From: Heterostelium multicystogenum
Lineage: Eukaryota > Evosea > Eumycetozoa > Acytosteliales > Acytosteliaceae
Reading direction: 5' to 3'
DNA: 64,000 bases
Assembly (NCBI GenBank): GCA_003667245.1
Contig: RCNN01000076.1
Location: 34,776-98,775, forward strand
The position numbers were made by a program, and so were the translations under genes. This document shows, piece by piece, positions 37,668 through 51,783 of this stretch (its first letter is position 1; each line of letters opens with the position of its first letter). Under the pieces are notes generated by a model. It had not been told where the DNA came from, searched no databases, and was given only the letters and a program-made list of their open reading frames with translations.

Positions 37668-38241
37668 TTAAGCAACGAGGGTGGAGGCGGTGGCGGCCTT
37701 CGTAACTTCCAGTTTGGTGGGAGGACACCAGACTTTCTGTATGGACGGGAGAGACGATGGATACGGGATATTCAACGAGACGGAGGTTGAACTTACCATC
37801 GTAGTCCTTGTGAGCACGTTGCAAGTGCTTGTTGATGGTGACGGCCTTCTTGATCAAGTGGAAACAAGTCTTCTGGGATGGCTGGGGCGAGACCGTTTGA
37901 CCTTCAAGATACGGAGGATCTTGGATCCGGTGATGTTCTTGACTTGAGCGATACCGTGGGAATCTCTCAACAAGACACCAATTTGGGATGGGGTGTAACC
38001 TCTCTTGGCCAAAAGGTGATTTGTTGGCAGACTTCAGCAGCAGAGTGCTTGGTCCATGAGTGTGGCTTTCTGTTATATGGCAAAGCAGAGGATGAGATAC
38101 CCTTACTATAAATATTATAATATATATATAATAGTATTTTTAAAATTTGTATTAATAACATGTACACTATGGATAGGTATGTAAGTCTAGTCTTTAGATC
38201 ATCATGATGATGCTTACCCGTTACTGGTGCATACGACCCAT
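37668..38241 (-). CDS. rps13: 40S ribosomal protein S13 (uS15), multiply frameshifted
   Basis: Small-subunit ribosomal protein. The first exon reads MGRMH and ends near a GT donor around 38220. The second exon gives [18 protein letters not shown], then [46 protein letters not shown], and [11 protein letters not shown], ending [11 protein letters not shown] at the TAA at 37668. These match the family end to end. At least five single-base or short changes break the frame: near 38228, 38018, 37898, 37863, 37777 and 37700. Total length is about 150 codons, normal for S13. Confidence 0.92.
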
Positions 38242-38907
38242 TGTGATACTTCTACTTTAATTATAAGTCAACGACTACAAATGAACGATTCGAAAAGAAT
38301 GTTTTAAAAATTTTGATACCCAATTTTTAATCAAAAACTAAAAAAACTTTTTTTCAAAATATAAAAATAAAAAAAAAATTGTCGAAATAATTCCATTACG
38401 TAACGTTTGTCATCTATGAAGTAAAACAACAAGGTTATAAAGATTGTTATATCAATAATAAATATCGATAAATATTGTTATTTATATTGGTTGAATAATC
38501 AATATATAATATGATCTTCAAACATGATTTTGTTACAAATTATATCAAAAGATAAATATAATAATATGGGGAGTCTTAGCAACATGTTATCACTAGTTTG
38601 AATTAACTACAGTTTAAATGTTGAATCAAACAATCAATCTTCTATCTTTCTTTATATTTATCAATGATATATGTATGATATCTATTATTTATCAAAACAT
38701 CAATTACAGGGGATGTCTTTAGGATAATCATGATCCCTAAATTAAAAATACAAATGAGTCATCTGAAATTTGCAACTTCATTTTTTTTTAAACATTTAAA
38801 TTAGATTTTAATTAATGGTAATAATCTCTGTTTGAGATATGATATTTACAGTAATAATAGCGTATAGTATAGTATAGGGTTAGTTTAATATAGTATTGTA
38901 TAAGATA
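38242..38907. other. Intergenic region between divergent rps13 and syntaxin 18 genes
   Basis: About 670 AT-rich bases with A and T runs at 38.33-38.38 kb; presumed double promoter. No other gene seen. Confidence 0.6.
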
Positions 38908-40322
38908 ATGGATATATCAAAGCAGTTTCAAGATCAAATAAAGAAATCTAAATTACAATTGGCAAATACTGGTGTTAGACCTTCCAAAAGCAATGCTGAC
39001 AAACAAAAGGAAATAGAGAATAAGTTATTTAAAAAGAGCAACAAAGATAAAGATAAAGATAAAGATAGCGGCAGTAGGGATGAGAATGATGGACAGTTGT
39101 TCACTGATAAAGATATCCTAAAGGCATCTGCCTCAATTGTAAGAATGTCAAATCTTGTTTGATTTTGTTTGCTGCGAGCCACTTTGTTAACTTACTTTGA
39201 TGATTATTCCACTTGATTCGATTGTGATCATATGCTATTTATAGCTTGAAAATATAGAGTCTTTGAAGGAGTTTTTGAAAGACAATAGAGAGGCTTACAT
39301 CGATACTTCTAAACATGTATCAAGGTCGACGGCGAGGATGACTGACGACGACCGAGATACAATAGACAACCTCTCAATGAAGCAGATCGAAGTGTGTAAT
39401 AACAGCATAGCAAAGTTGGACTCCTACATCAGAAAGAACTTCATTGGCAACCCTAAATATCGACGATTCGAGAGCGTTGACCAAGTCGCCAATCCATCGA
39501 TTCTTCGTGATGATCTTGATAATGAGAGCTTCTATAAGGAGCTCGAGCAATTCGACAACAAAGTTTACATGTTTATGAGTATTGTCGATCAACTCAGAGA
39601 GCATCTCAATCAAGTATCAACCAGCTTTAAAAAGCAAAGAGATTTCAGATTGGCATCCATCAAAGAGAATCAAAAGTAAGCTCAAGTTTTGTCTTTTTGT
39701 AAGCCAATTCTTAAATAACCCTATTATTATATTCTAGGTTTACAAATAATGCTAGGGAGACATCATATAAAAACAAATATAATAGTAGCAGAAACAATGA
39801 CAGTAGTAGTAGCAGTAGTAGTGCCGCCAATAATAATAGCAATAGTAATTTGACAGAGCTTTTGGGTGAAGACAGCAGAGATAAGCAGATCTATAGAGAT
39901 GTCGAACTCGACAGTGATGAGCAATTGATTTTTGAACAGCAGAATGCTAGTCTCATCAATGAGTTGGAGACACTCTCCGATCAAATTCTGTATGTATTTT
40001 TATGACTAGAATGTTGTAAATCAATCCGCTAATCAATATATCCTTCTTGATGAAACAACAATATATAGTGTTATTGAAAAAACAGATTGAAGAATTATCA
40101 ACTTTGTTTGATGAGATTACTCCACATATTATGGCACAGCGAGAAACACTCAACAACATCTACTCCACAAATGTACAAGCTACCAACTATATACACAGAG
40201 CAAATCAGCACATTCAGGATGCAACCAAGAAAACTTTTGATTTTAGAGTGATGGTTTTAGTTTTGCTCATCACAGCATCTTTTGTATTACTTTTCTTAAA
40301 TTATTATCAGCAATATACATAA
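38908..40322 (+). CDS. stx18: Syntaxin 18 (Qa-SNARE of the ER)
   Basis: ER-resident Qa-SNARE (Ufe1 in yeast) for retrograde Golgi-to-ER fusion. The N-terminus MDISKQFQDQIKKSKLQL and FTDKDILKASASI match the syntaxin-18 N-terminal domain. The SNARE segment runs from LINELETLSDQIL through EELSTLFDEITPHIMAQ to ATNYIHRANQHIQDATKK, followed by a C-terminal membrane anchor (VMVLVLLITASFVLLFLNYY). Introns fit at 39139-39244 and 39676-39737, and a third starts near 39989 and ends near 40067. One extra A in the run near 40078 breaks the frame just before the second half of the SNARE motif. A poly-Ser/Asn linker lies between the helical domain and the SNARE motif. Confidence 0.9.
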
Positions 40323-40509
40323 GCAAAAATAATTATTATATTTTGGATGTAATGATGTTTTCAACCTGTGATTTTTTAACCGGGGGAAGTGATTCCTTAG
40401 AACCTGCCTCAATTTGATCTTTTCCTAATCAAACTATCTTCTTCAATATTAATATATCCATTAAATATTTGATTGGTTTTTAATTAATGTTATGAAACAA
40501 AATACACCT

Positions 40510-40850
40510 ATATAATCGCACAAGTTCCTAAAGTTGAAAATGTGACATCAAATCTTGAATACATTCAATTATATATTGAGTTTACAATCGAGAAAACCAT
40601 TCAATTTAACTTTTGTTTGATGATAATTTTGTTAAGGAAGAAAAAATTTTCCACCATCATATATCTAGTTTCAGAGAGAAAACAAGTTATATCAACCACT
40701 GTCCAAGTTTGTGCTCATCAACTTTGAGAGTATCTAATATTACTTCAAATATTTTACAAATATATTGGGAGGGTAAGTTTAGTTTTGGATTGAAAATAAG
40801 ATTCTGTACTTACAAATCTATGATATTTAATACTTTTGGTAAATCAAAAT
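40510..40850 (+). pseudogene. Degenerate fragment of a TIG-like gene (third copy)
   Basis: A frame-broken stretch encodes VENVTSNLEYIQLYIEFTIE and LRVSNITSNILQIYWE, which lines up with SESNITVTGFFF and LNISNIISRPKIYWQ of the gene at 41342. The similarity continues into the intron: the sequence after the shared IYW codons (GTAAGTTT and the following 25 bases) resembles the intron of copy A. No start, signal peptide or downstream exons remain. Read as a truncated paralogue. Confidence 0.6.
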
Positions 40851-40854
40851 GATG

Positions 40855-40875
40855 TATGAGTTTGTCAAACTCATA
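40855..40875. repeat. Perfect 10-bp palindrome
   Basis: TATGAGTTTG, one T, then CAAACTCATA. It directly precedes the dispersed repeat at 40887. Confidence 0.6.
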
Positions 40876-40886
40876 AGTAGTTGAAC

Positions 40887-40917
40887 CAGAGTCTCCTAAT
40901 CATTACTTTTGGTTCAT
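40887..40917 (-). repeat. Dispersed repeat, copy 1
   Basis: The reverse complement begins AATGAACCAAAAGTAATGAT and matches segments at 49579-49610 and 52393-52424. Relative to the nearby TIG-like gene it lies in the same position and orientation as the copy upstream of gene B. Confidence 0.7.
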
Positions 40918-41341
40918 TTTTAATCAAATTTCATTTTTACTTAAAAGTAAACTATCATTAATAATAAACATTACTTATTTGATTCCTATAATTGATTCAA
41001 ACCCACTATTTTATTATTTTGAATATCATACCAAAACTCCTAAGTTTTACTTATAAAATTTAAATTATTTCTACCACACCTTTTCTGTAATACTTGATTA
41101 AAATAGAATTGTTACTCTCATCTATAAATAGAACACATCAATCAAGTGCCAAAGATATACCACATTTTTGTTTTTACTTTAATGAATTAAACATTTATCA
41201 TTTTAGTAAAAAAAACAATATAATATATATAATTTCAATCCTTGACTTATAATAATAATAAGTAACAATATCATTCAATTTATTTATATTAATATATCAT
41301 TCTTTATCCATATATAATATTAGAAAGTAAAGTGGAAGATA

Positions 41342-43490
41342 ATGAACTCAATTATATTCTTTTTATGTTTGACTTTAACTCTCTCTTTCTGTTCACAAAA
41401 TATAATTGGTATGATCAAGAATAACTTAAAAACAATTAATTTTAACTATGTTCTTTATTAATGTATTTATTTTATAATAGATCAAGCTCCTTTTATTACA
41501 GGTATTGACTCTGATCTTAATAACATTATATTCTACGGAGAGTTTATAATTGGAAAGCCATATTATGTTCTTTCAAACCGTGGTTATTATAATAACCTCT
41601 CAACTGATAATAGCACAATGTTTTTGTGTCCTATTACATTGGATAATGTTCGTAAAAATAGTTTTTATATTTGTACTAAATTTGGAGGTGATTGTACTGG
41701 AAAATACAATATATCACTCACCAGAATGAATCCTGAAAGAATATCAGTTCCAACAAGCGAATCAAATATCACAGTAACTGGTTTCTTCTTTAAATCGATG
41801 CTCCCACCTTCAGATACCTTAATGTTTGATTTTGGTGGAGTATTAAAACTTAATTAATGATACTGTTGGTTACTTTTCGATTCAAGAAGATATCATTCAA
41901 AAATATATTTATAAACCATATTTTTCACCAATCTTAAACATTTCAAATATAATATCAAGACCTAAAATATATTGGCAGTGTAAGTTTTTGATTTGATATG
42001 AAAATAATATTCAATACAATATTTACAAAACCTACTTTAACATCTAGATCCCCAAATATTAGATGTCACACAAAATGATCAAACTTTGACAATCTTTGGA
42101 AGAAATTTTGGCTTTGACATCGATACTGTTTCAATCTATTTGGATAAAGTTCCCCCCGTTCAAATTCCATATATGTCAAAAAATAATGAAGTTATAATGA
42201 TTTCAAAATCTAATTCAATACTCAATGTCTCTGTTGAAGTGTATGGTCGAAAAAGTCAGATTTTCAGACTTTTAAATAGTATGTAATTTACATTGTCTAA
42301 AATCTATTCATCAAAAATATTAATAATAGGTACAATATATAGTTGATTCAATTTATCAAGAATCATATGGAACATTCATCATTAGTATGACAGGAAGATA
42401 TTCAAAGTTGAAAGGAGGACTCAATGCAAAGATTAAATCTGTCTTTATGGGTGACAGTGAATGTAAGAGTATCATTCCGATTCAAAGTGATACAATCAAC
42501 TGTACTTTAATCTCCACGAATATCAATGGCTCCGAGATTTACTATCCTAGAGTTAAACTAATCAATGGTGATGAATTATCTGGAAATATTCAGGTTGTCC
42601 CAATGCTCATATCAAAGATTTCACCATTCTCAAACAAAGTTATTAATTTTACTTTGGTGAACAATCCGAATGTTAATTTATCATATTCTGATTTTAAAGT
42701 CACTTTTGGAAGTATAAGTTGCATTTCAAACACTAATATCTCGGATAATACATACAGTTGTATTAAGGGCACCAAACACCATTCCAATGAGATCAACATA
42801 TTGTTCAAAACAATTCAAGTCAATCTAAGTAAGTATATCTAATATATCATTCATTCAATGAAACAATGTATTTATAATATGATTATCTTTAGATGTAACA
42901 TTGATCTACAATGTTGAATATCTTAATGGAAATGTTGTTGTGACTGGACTTAGAATTAAAGAACCCATATCATTGGTGGTTGGAGAGATTACATGTATTA
43001 ATATTGAATTTACCAATGATAGGTTATCTTACACATGTAATGGTCTTAACACAACGATAAACAATGATTATATTTTAACATTAATGAACAATGAGACTTA
43101 TGTGGGTACTTTACAATCAATAGCCACACCTCCAACTGAAGAAAAAAGTAAATATTTTGACAATTAAATTGATAAATATAATTATGATATGGACTAATAT
43201 TATATTCATGATATTATAGGAAAAGTGAAATTGGAAATAATTGTTCCAACTATTGTAGGTTCAATTATTTTATGTATTGCAATATTTTTTATTATTAAAA
43301 AAATATACAATATAAGGTCAAGAAATCATGGAAACCAACTACCTAATAACAATCCGTTGAACTAGTCCAGTTTCCTAATCACCTACCAGAAGAAAATACA
43401 AAAGTAGAAGAGAACCAACCTCCAGGAAATGCAGAAGGAAATAACAATCAAAGAATAGATGATTTCTATTTAAACAGGCAAGATCCTTAA
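41342..43490 (+). CDS. Type I membrane protein with TIG/IPT-like repeats, copy A
   Basis: A signal peptide (MNSIIFFLCLTLTLSF) begins a secreted ectodomain. The middle contains an IPT/TIG-like block (LTIFGRNFGFDIDTVSIYLD) and further similar beta-rich units with Cys pairs (DSECKSIIPI, ISCISNTNI, GEITCINIEF) and many N-glycosylation sites. A transmembrane segment (LEIIVPTIVGSIILCIAIFF) is followed by a cytosolic Asn/Pro-rich tail ending FYLNRQDP. Such proteins are common in dictyostelids and act at the cell surface, but I cannot name a partner. Several short introns separate the blocks (for example those starting near 41980, 42279 and 42827). Frameshifts occur at an A run near 41848 and near 43365. 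It is nearly identical to the inverted gene at 49819-51783, which keeps frame where this copy does not. Confidence 0.8.
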
Positions 43491-43948
43491 TAAAAATTAG
43501 TGGAGATACAATATTCTAAATTGGACTTGGATCCTTAGGTTTATTATTCAAGAAACAATTATACAATAAAATTTATCATTATTTATTAAATCTCTTTTTC
43601 AAATTTCCTTTTGTTTTTTTTTATGTGCAAATTTAATTCAATAAAAATCTGAAAATGTATCAAGAGGGTGGTTAACTTCCAACCAACTTCAGTTCAACAA
43701 ACACCAAAATCACTTAAAAAGGTTATTTTTTTAATCATCAGCCATATTTAGCGTTGAAAAAAAACACAACCAACAACAAACTTAATACTATCATATTTTT
43801 ATTATTATTCTATAAATAACAAATAATTATATATATATTAGTACATTTGTATTTTTTTATTATTAGTTAGTAGTTTTTGTTACTTGGGACTCTTTGATTG
43901 ATTTGATTTGATTTGGTTAGATTAGATTTGATTCGACTGTAGTAGTAG
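43491..43948. other. Intergenic region upstream of the MAP kinase
   Basis: About 460 AT-rich bases, presumed MAP kinase promoter; no further element seen. Confidence 0.55.
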
Positions 43949-45827
<1,879 letters not shown>

Positions 45828-45969
45828 TCATTGAAATGAATAGAATGTGCTTGCCCTTGCCGTCGAAGTAGTGCGAAGGATTAACTTGTAATATTTATAA
45901 CATAACAATTTCAAATTAACCAATTGAATAATTGAATAAATTAACTTATAATCATATCAATCAAGACAA

Positions 45970-47336
45970 TCAATTGTCGTTGTCTTGTGTTTTCTTTCTT
46001 ATATTTCTACTATTACTGTTGAGTGACTTTTTAAATGCAAACTGAACTTTCGGTACATGTAGGTCTGTCGCTTGTTTGTCTTCGTCTTTGTCTGCATGCA
46101 GCTGCGCAGCTTTACTGTGTGAAATTCTTTTGGTCATGTCAACGGTTTCTTCGTCTTCAGAGTTTGGCTCTTCGTTATCTTCGTCAGAGTCATTGCCATC
46201 GGATTGATTGTCTTCTTCATTGTTGTCCACATTAGAAGTAGTGGAGCTAAATACACTTTCGCTTGGATTGACCGAAACCCACGAACCTATTCCAGTAGAA
46301 TCATTCGTAACACTTGTCTTTTGTTCGTCATCATATTCATTATCTTCATCGTCATTATCATCGTCATCTTCACCATTTTCAATTCTTGCCTTCTTTGCAT
46401 CTTCTTTTTCTTTCTTCTTCTCATTGTACTCCCTCACTTTCCTTGAGATGATGTCATGTTCTTCTTTGGTAAATCCTTTATTGTCCTTCCCCAACTGTTC
46501 CATAGTCACTTGTTGCTTTATCTTATTGATCATCTCCATCTGCTTTTGTTTCTCCAACTCTCGATTGTCTATCTTTGTATTCTTATTGCTTTGATTATTC
46601 TGTTGTAGATGATGTTGTTGCTGTTGCTGGTCAGGATAGTTCTGAAGTTGTTGTTGATATCCTCCATAGTAATAGTAATTATAATAGTCATTATAATATT
46701 GCTGACAGGCAGCATTGTATTCTTCGATTGTGTTATATTGCTGTGGCTGTAGCTGTGCTTGTTGTTGTCCATAATATTGAGCATATTGTTCTTGATAGAG
46801 TTGAGCCTGCTGATCAGCATCACCAGAGTTGGCAACGACGGTATCTTCCTCCTGATACCGCTTCTCACCAGCTTTTATTATAGATTGAATTTCTTTACTA
46901 TGTTTCTGACTTTCGATTTCATCACTTTTCTTTGCACGCTTCAGTGCTTCCATATATTTGGACACCTTAATCTTATGGGTCCATCCAGTCTCATGATTTT
47001 TTATACTCTAAAGAACCAATCATTCAATGTCAACATTGCAATTAGTAAAACATATCAATCAACCAAATTCAATCTTCTAAACAGTCATATGCCAGTTAGC
47101 CAGTCAGCCAACCAGCCAGGCAAACATTAATCCGTTATACTTACAGCTTGATTAGGATGTATGAATATCTCACAATATTTACACCAATGTCTATCATTAT
47201 TTTGAGCATAGTTTTTCTTTGTACTCCTATATTATTAATTATTCATTGATAATATGATTAGTATTATTATTTACATTGATTGTAATAAATGATCTATAGA
47301 TTGATTGGTCATAGTAATAATAGCTGCTACTTACAT
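45970..47336 (-). CDS. U1-type zinc-finger protein, WBP4/FBP21-like splicing factor
   Basis: The N-terminus carries a U1C/matrin-type zinc finger: WCKYCEIFIHPNQ, then after an intron KNHETGWTHKIKVSKYMEAL, giving C-x2-C and H-x5-H. WBP4/FBP21, a spliceosomal protein, starts with this finger. The rest is a Gln/Tyr-rich middle, a charged helix (ELEKQKQMEMINKIKQQ) and a long acidic stretch with GIGSWVSVNPSE. WW domains, normal in animal WBP4, were not seen. The most economical start is an ATG split by an intron: AT at 47336-47335, intron 47334-47227, then G at 47226 and STKKNYAQNN. A second intron is 47144-47008. No frameshift is needed in the long last exon. Confidence 0.75.
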
Positions 47337-47780
47337 CTTACTTGAGGGTTGGGATAGGTCGATTACAAGAATCTTTAGTGTATTTTTATTAATATTACAA
47401 TAAATTAAAATTGACTTTGTTGTGATAGTGTATGCATGCAGGTACCTTATAAGGAGATCTCCTTTCATTATAATATGAAATATTAGTTTAGTTTTAGAAA
47501 GTTCTTCAAAGAGACTATTCATAGTAGTAATATACTATCAATACAAATAATATTAAATAAAATATAATAACTAATAATAGTAGTACTAATAATATTTGAA
47601 TAAATGTAATAATATTAGTTTATTTGTAGTAATAAATACATATTACAAATCAAAATAAAATAGATATTAAGTCATAATATTAAAGTAGATCATTAGCTAG
47701 TAAGGAGTGTATAAATAGATAGATGTATAATTGTCATGTATTTCTATTCATCATCACAAAGACTAAATAACTCTACCTTT
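47337..47780. other. Intergenic region between divergent zinc-finger and CorA genes
   Basis: About 440 very AT-rich bases, presumed shared promoter; nothing further seen. Confidence 0.55.
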
Positions 47781-49185
47781 ATGGTAGAGAATGAATCATT
47801 ACTTTTGTCAAATGGTAAAGTAGGTATATAATTAGTTATTAGTTTTGATAACTACTATCAATCAATAGATTTATGTATACTAAAGTTTTTGATGTTGAAT
47901 GATTAGCATATTGTTGTAACGACATCAGGTCAACAAAAAGCAGTTGCTTACTCCTACGAACAGATAAAGGAGTTCCTTTTAAATAATTTGAAAAACCACC
48001 AGCAACAACAACAACAACCAGCAGCAGCAGCAAATGAAAAGATACATCATTGGATTGACTTTCAATCACTAGATGAAAGGGAATTGAATGCTATATGTAA
48101 CCTCGTTGGTATTCATTATCTTACCAAGAAAGATATCATCAATCAAGGTGTGTATGCTTAGAGTGTCCTAGATCAATGAAATTGTCACTTCTTTGGTGCT
48201 GTATATTAATGATTGAGCAATCACTTAACAACAATAGGTACCAGAGAAAAAATGTGAATTCTTTCCCAATCATATATTTATCGTCGTAAATGAGATACAC
48301 TACGAAGAGGGATCGAATAACTTGGTGTCGGGCTGCTTGAATATCATTTTGTTTCAGAATATGGTTCTGACATTCCACAAGAAGCCGCTCATCAGCACCA
48401 GACAAGTCTTGAGAATGATCAGCTATTCTCCGACATCCAAGTTTATGATTCAGCAATCAAAGACTCCTGCTCCTTCGATGAGGTCGCGTGCAAGCCAACG
48501 CTTGAAATCAAAGATCGATGGCTACACATCCACCTCCTACAACACTGCCAACAGCTCTGACATAGGAACTTTGCCCTCGGCGCCATTCATTGTTTATGCC
48601 TACCTCGACGTTGTAATCGATATATATACTGATTTGGTTGACAAGCTGATGCTGGAGACACGTTCACTCGATGACTTGGTTATGGTACTCATTGGCTTGA
48701 AGCAGGACGAGTTGCATACACGTATTGGGTTGGCAAGCAAGCGTGTGACCAATCTCCATGGAGGAGTGTTTGGTAAGAATGAGATTATCAACATATTGTT
48801 GCGTGCCGACGAAAAGATCATTCCAAAATTCACACAACGCTACTTGAGAAATGTGCAGGACCACACCGTCCGTCTGCTACAAAAACTGACACTCTCGCAA
48901 AAGCTGCTTGGTAATCTTAGCAACATCTATATGGCTAGAGTATCACTCGAAGTAAGCAACGCTTCAAATAGTATCGACCGTAGCATGCGAAAGTTCACAG
49001 CAATCAGCACTATATTCACACCAATGTCGTTGCTCGCCGGAGTCATGGGAATGAATGTGCGATATCCCGGATTTTTTGGATGGCCAGGCGGAGATAATTA
49101 CTACACTTTTATTGCAGTCATCTCATTCATGGCACTTTTTGCGACAATCATAGCACTCTTATTTAAAAGAAGTGGTTGGCTATAG
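47781..49185 (+). CDS. CorA-family magnesium transporter
   Basis: CorA proteins form pentameric Mg2+ channels. Start MVENESLLLSNG joins across the intron 47815-47928 to QQKAVAYSYEQIKEFL. The cytosolic domain shows HHWIDFQSLDERELNAICN, HYLTKKDIINQ and REKCEFFPNHIFIVV. The long helices (TRSLDDLVMVLIGLKQDE, MRKFTAISTIFTPMSLLAGV) lead into the first membrane segment and the diagnostic GMN motif in GVMGMNVRYPG, then a second membrane segment (FIAVISFMALFATIIALLF) at the end. The second intron starts at 48148 and ends near 48238. One extra A in the run near 48252 breaks the frame. No mitochondrial targeting sequence is evident, so plasma-membrane or organellar location is open. Confidence 0.9.
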
Positions 49186-49818
49186 ATTCCCATGACCACT
49201 TGTTTTCACAGAGTAAATCCAAAACTTAAATTATCTATATGAACTATCATTGTTGTTTTCTGATGTAAAAATGGTTATTTATTCTTTGATTACTATTCCT
49301 GATCCTATTAATGAACTTCAGTAAGATTTTGTATGGTTGAAGATAATATTTACAGTGATTTCTTTTCTGTTGATTTGCTACATGAGCTAGATATTATCTT
49401 TTGGTCGATAGTTACTCTGATTCCCTAACCTTATATTATTAATTATTTTTACCAAATATGCACCAATACATAAAATGTAATTGATTCTACAATTCCCACA
49501 TAAGTCTAGTTGTTCACCATACCTCATGATCTTTAATAAACTTTTATTTTAAATAACTATGAAATCTGATAGAAATATAATGAACCAAAAGTAATGATGA
49601 GGTGACACTGGATCTCAAAATGGGCTACTTTGGTTGACTGTGTGTTTTTCAATATTTTCTGTTGGTGGCTATCCTTGAATGTCATCTTCAAAATAACCAC
49701 AATGACAAAGATATATATAAATCTATCATTGAAAATTAACAGCTAAGTTTTGGGGTAAATCCTAGATCAGACTTAATGTTGGTTTTAATGAATTCTTGAC
49801 CTTATATTATATATTTTT
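49186..49818. other. Convergent intergenic region with one dispersed repeat
   Basis: About 630 AT-rich bases between the ends of the CorA gene and TIG-like copy B. It contains the repeat at 49551-49610 and no gene. Confidence 0.6.
49551..49610 (+). repeat. Dispersed repeat, copy 2
   Basis: About 58 bases beginning near AACTATGAAATC and continuing AATGAACCAAAAGTAATGAT, closely matching 52367-52424 in direct orientation. The two copies lie on either side of TIG-like gene B. Confidence 0.7.
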
Positions 49819-51783
49819 TTAATAAATAAAAAATATTGCAATACATAAAATAATTGAACCTACAATAGTTGGAACAATTATTTCCAATTTCACTTTTTCT
49901 ATAATATCATGAATATAATGTTAGTCCATATCATAATTATATTTATCAATTTAATTGTAAAAATATTTACTTTTTTCTTCAGTTGGAGGTGTGGCTATTG
50001 ATTGTAAAGTACCCACATAAGTCTCATTGTTCATTAATGTTAAAATATAATCATTGTTTATCGTTGTGTTAAGATTATTACATGTGTAAGATAACCTATC
50101 ATTGGTATATTGAATATTAATACATGTAATCTCTCCAACCAACAATGATATGGGTTCTTTAATTCTAAGTCCAGTCACAACAACATTTCCATTAAGATAT
50201 TCAACATTGTAAATCAATGTTAGATCTAAAGATAATCATAATATAAATAGATTGTTTCATTGAATGAATGATATATTAGATATACTTACTTAGATTGACT
50301 TGAATTGTTCTGAATAATATGTTGATCTCATTGGAATGGTGTTTGGTGCCCTTAATACAACTGTATGTATTGTCCGAGATATTAGTGTTTGAAATGCAAC
50401 TTATACTTCCAAAAGTGACTTTAAAATCAGAATATGATATATTAACATTCGGATTGTTCACCAAAGTAAAGTTAATAACTTTGTTTGAGAATGGTGAAAT
50501 CTTTGATATGAGCATTGGGACAACCTGAATATTTCCAGATAATTCATCACCATTGATTAGTTTAACTCTAGGATAGTAAATCTCGGAGCCATTGATATTC
50601 GTGGAGATTAAAGTACAGTTGATTGTATCACTTTGAATCGGAATAATACTCTTACATTCACTGTCACCCATAAAGACCGATTTAATCTTTGCATTGAGTC
50701 CTCCTTTCAACTTTGAATATCTTCCAGTCATACTAATGATGAATGTTCCATATGATTCTTGATAAATCGAATCAACTATATATTATACCTATTATTAATA
50801 TTTTGATGAATAGATTTTAGACAATGTAAATTACATACTATCTAGAAGTCTGAAAGTCTGACTTTTTTCGACCATACACTTCAACTGAGACATTGAGTAT
50901 TGAATTAGATTTTGAAATCATTATAACTTCATTATTTTGTGACATATATGGAATTTGGACGGGGGGAACTTTATCCAAATAGATTGAAACAGTATCGATG
51001 TCAAATCCAAAATTTCTTCCAAAGATTGTCAAAGTTTGATCATTTTGTGTGACATCTAATATTTTAGGATCTAGATGTTAAAGTAGTTTTTGTAAATATT
51101 GTGTGGAATATTATTACTTTTTAACTCAAATCAAAAACTTACACTGCCAATATATTTTAGGTCTTGATATTACATTTGAAATGTTTAAGATTGGTGAAAA
51201 AATATGGTTTATAAATATATTTTTGAATGATATCTTCTTGAATCGAAAAGTAACCAACAGTATCATTAATTAAGTTTAATACTCCACCAAAATCAAAAAA
51301 TATGGTTTCTAGAGCAGATCCCAGAGATTTAAAGAAGAAACCAGTTACTGTGATATTTGATTCGCTTGTTGGAACTGATATTCTTTCAGGATTCATTCTG
51401 ATGAGTGATATATTGTATTTTCCAGTACAATCATCTTCAGCCTTATTAGTACAAATATAAAAACTATTTCTACGATAGTTATCCCAGGTAATAGGATTCA
51501 AAAGCATCGTGTTATTATCAGTTGAGGGGTTATTATATAAACCAAAGTTTGAAAAAACAAAATATGGCTTTCCAATTGTAAACTCTCCGTAGAATATAAT
51601 GTTATTGAGATCAGAGTCAATACCTGTAATATTTGGAGCTAGAGCTATTGTAAAATAAATACATTAATAAAGATAATATTTAAAATTAATTGTTTTTATG
51701 TTATTCTTGATCATACCAATTATATTTTGTGTAAACAAAGAGAACATTAAAGTCAAACATAAAATGTATATAATTGTATTCAT
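49819..51783 (-). CDS. Type I membrane protein with TIG/IPT-like repeats, copy B
   Basis: Inverted near-duplicate of the gene at 41342, with the same exon-intron plan, signal peptide (MNTIIYILCLTLMFSLF), TIG-like block (LTIFGRNFGFDIDTVSIYLD), Cys pairs and membrane segment. Amino-acid differences over the middle exons are few (for example NVNISYSD against NVNLSYSD); the first ectodomain exon differs more. Frame breaks sit at T and A runs near 51212 and 50868, at positions where copy A is in frame. The cytosolic tail is missing: a one-base T insertion puts a TAA right after the membrane segment, and even with it ignored the sequence diverges from copy A and stops after RSRIH. Function as in copy A, unknown. 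Confidence 0.78.

Larger units (their letters stand above)
40323..41341. other. Region between syntaxin 18 and TIG-like copy A, with relic sequences
   Basis: About 1 kb holding a degenerate TIG-like fragment, a short perfect palindrome and one copy of a dispersed repeat, each listed separately. The rest is AT-rich without coding signal and includes the promoter of copy A. Confidence 0.6.
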
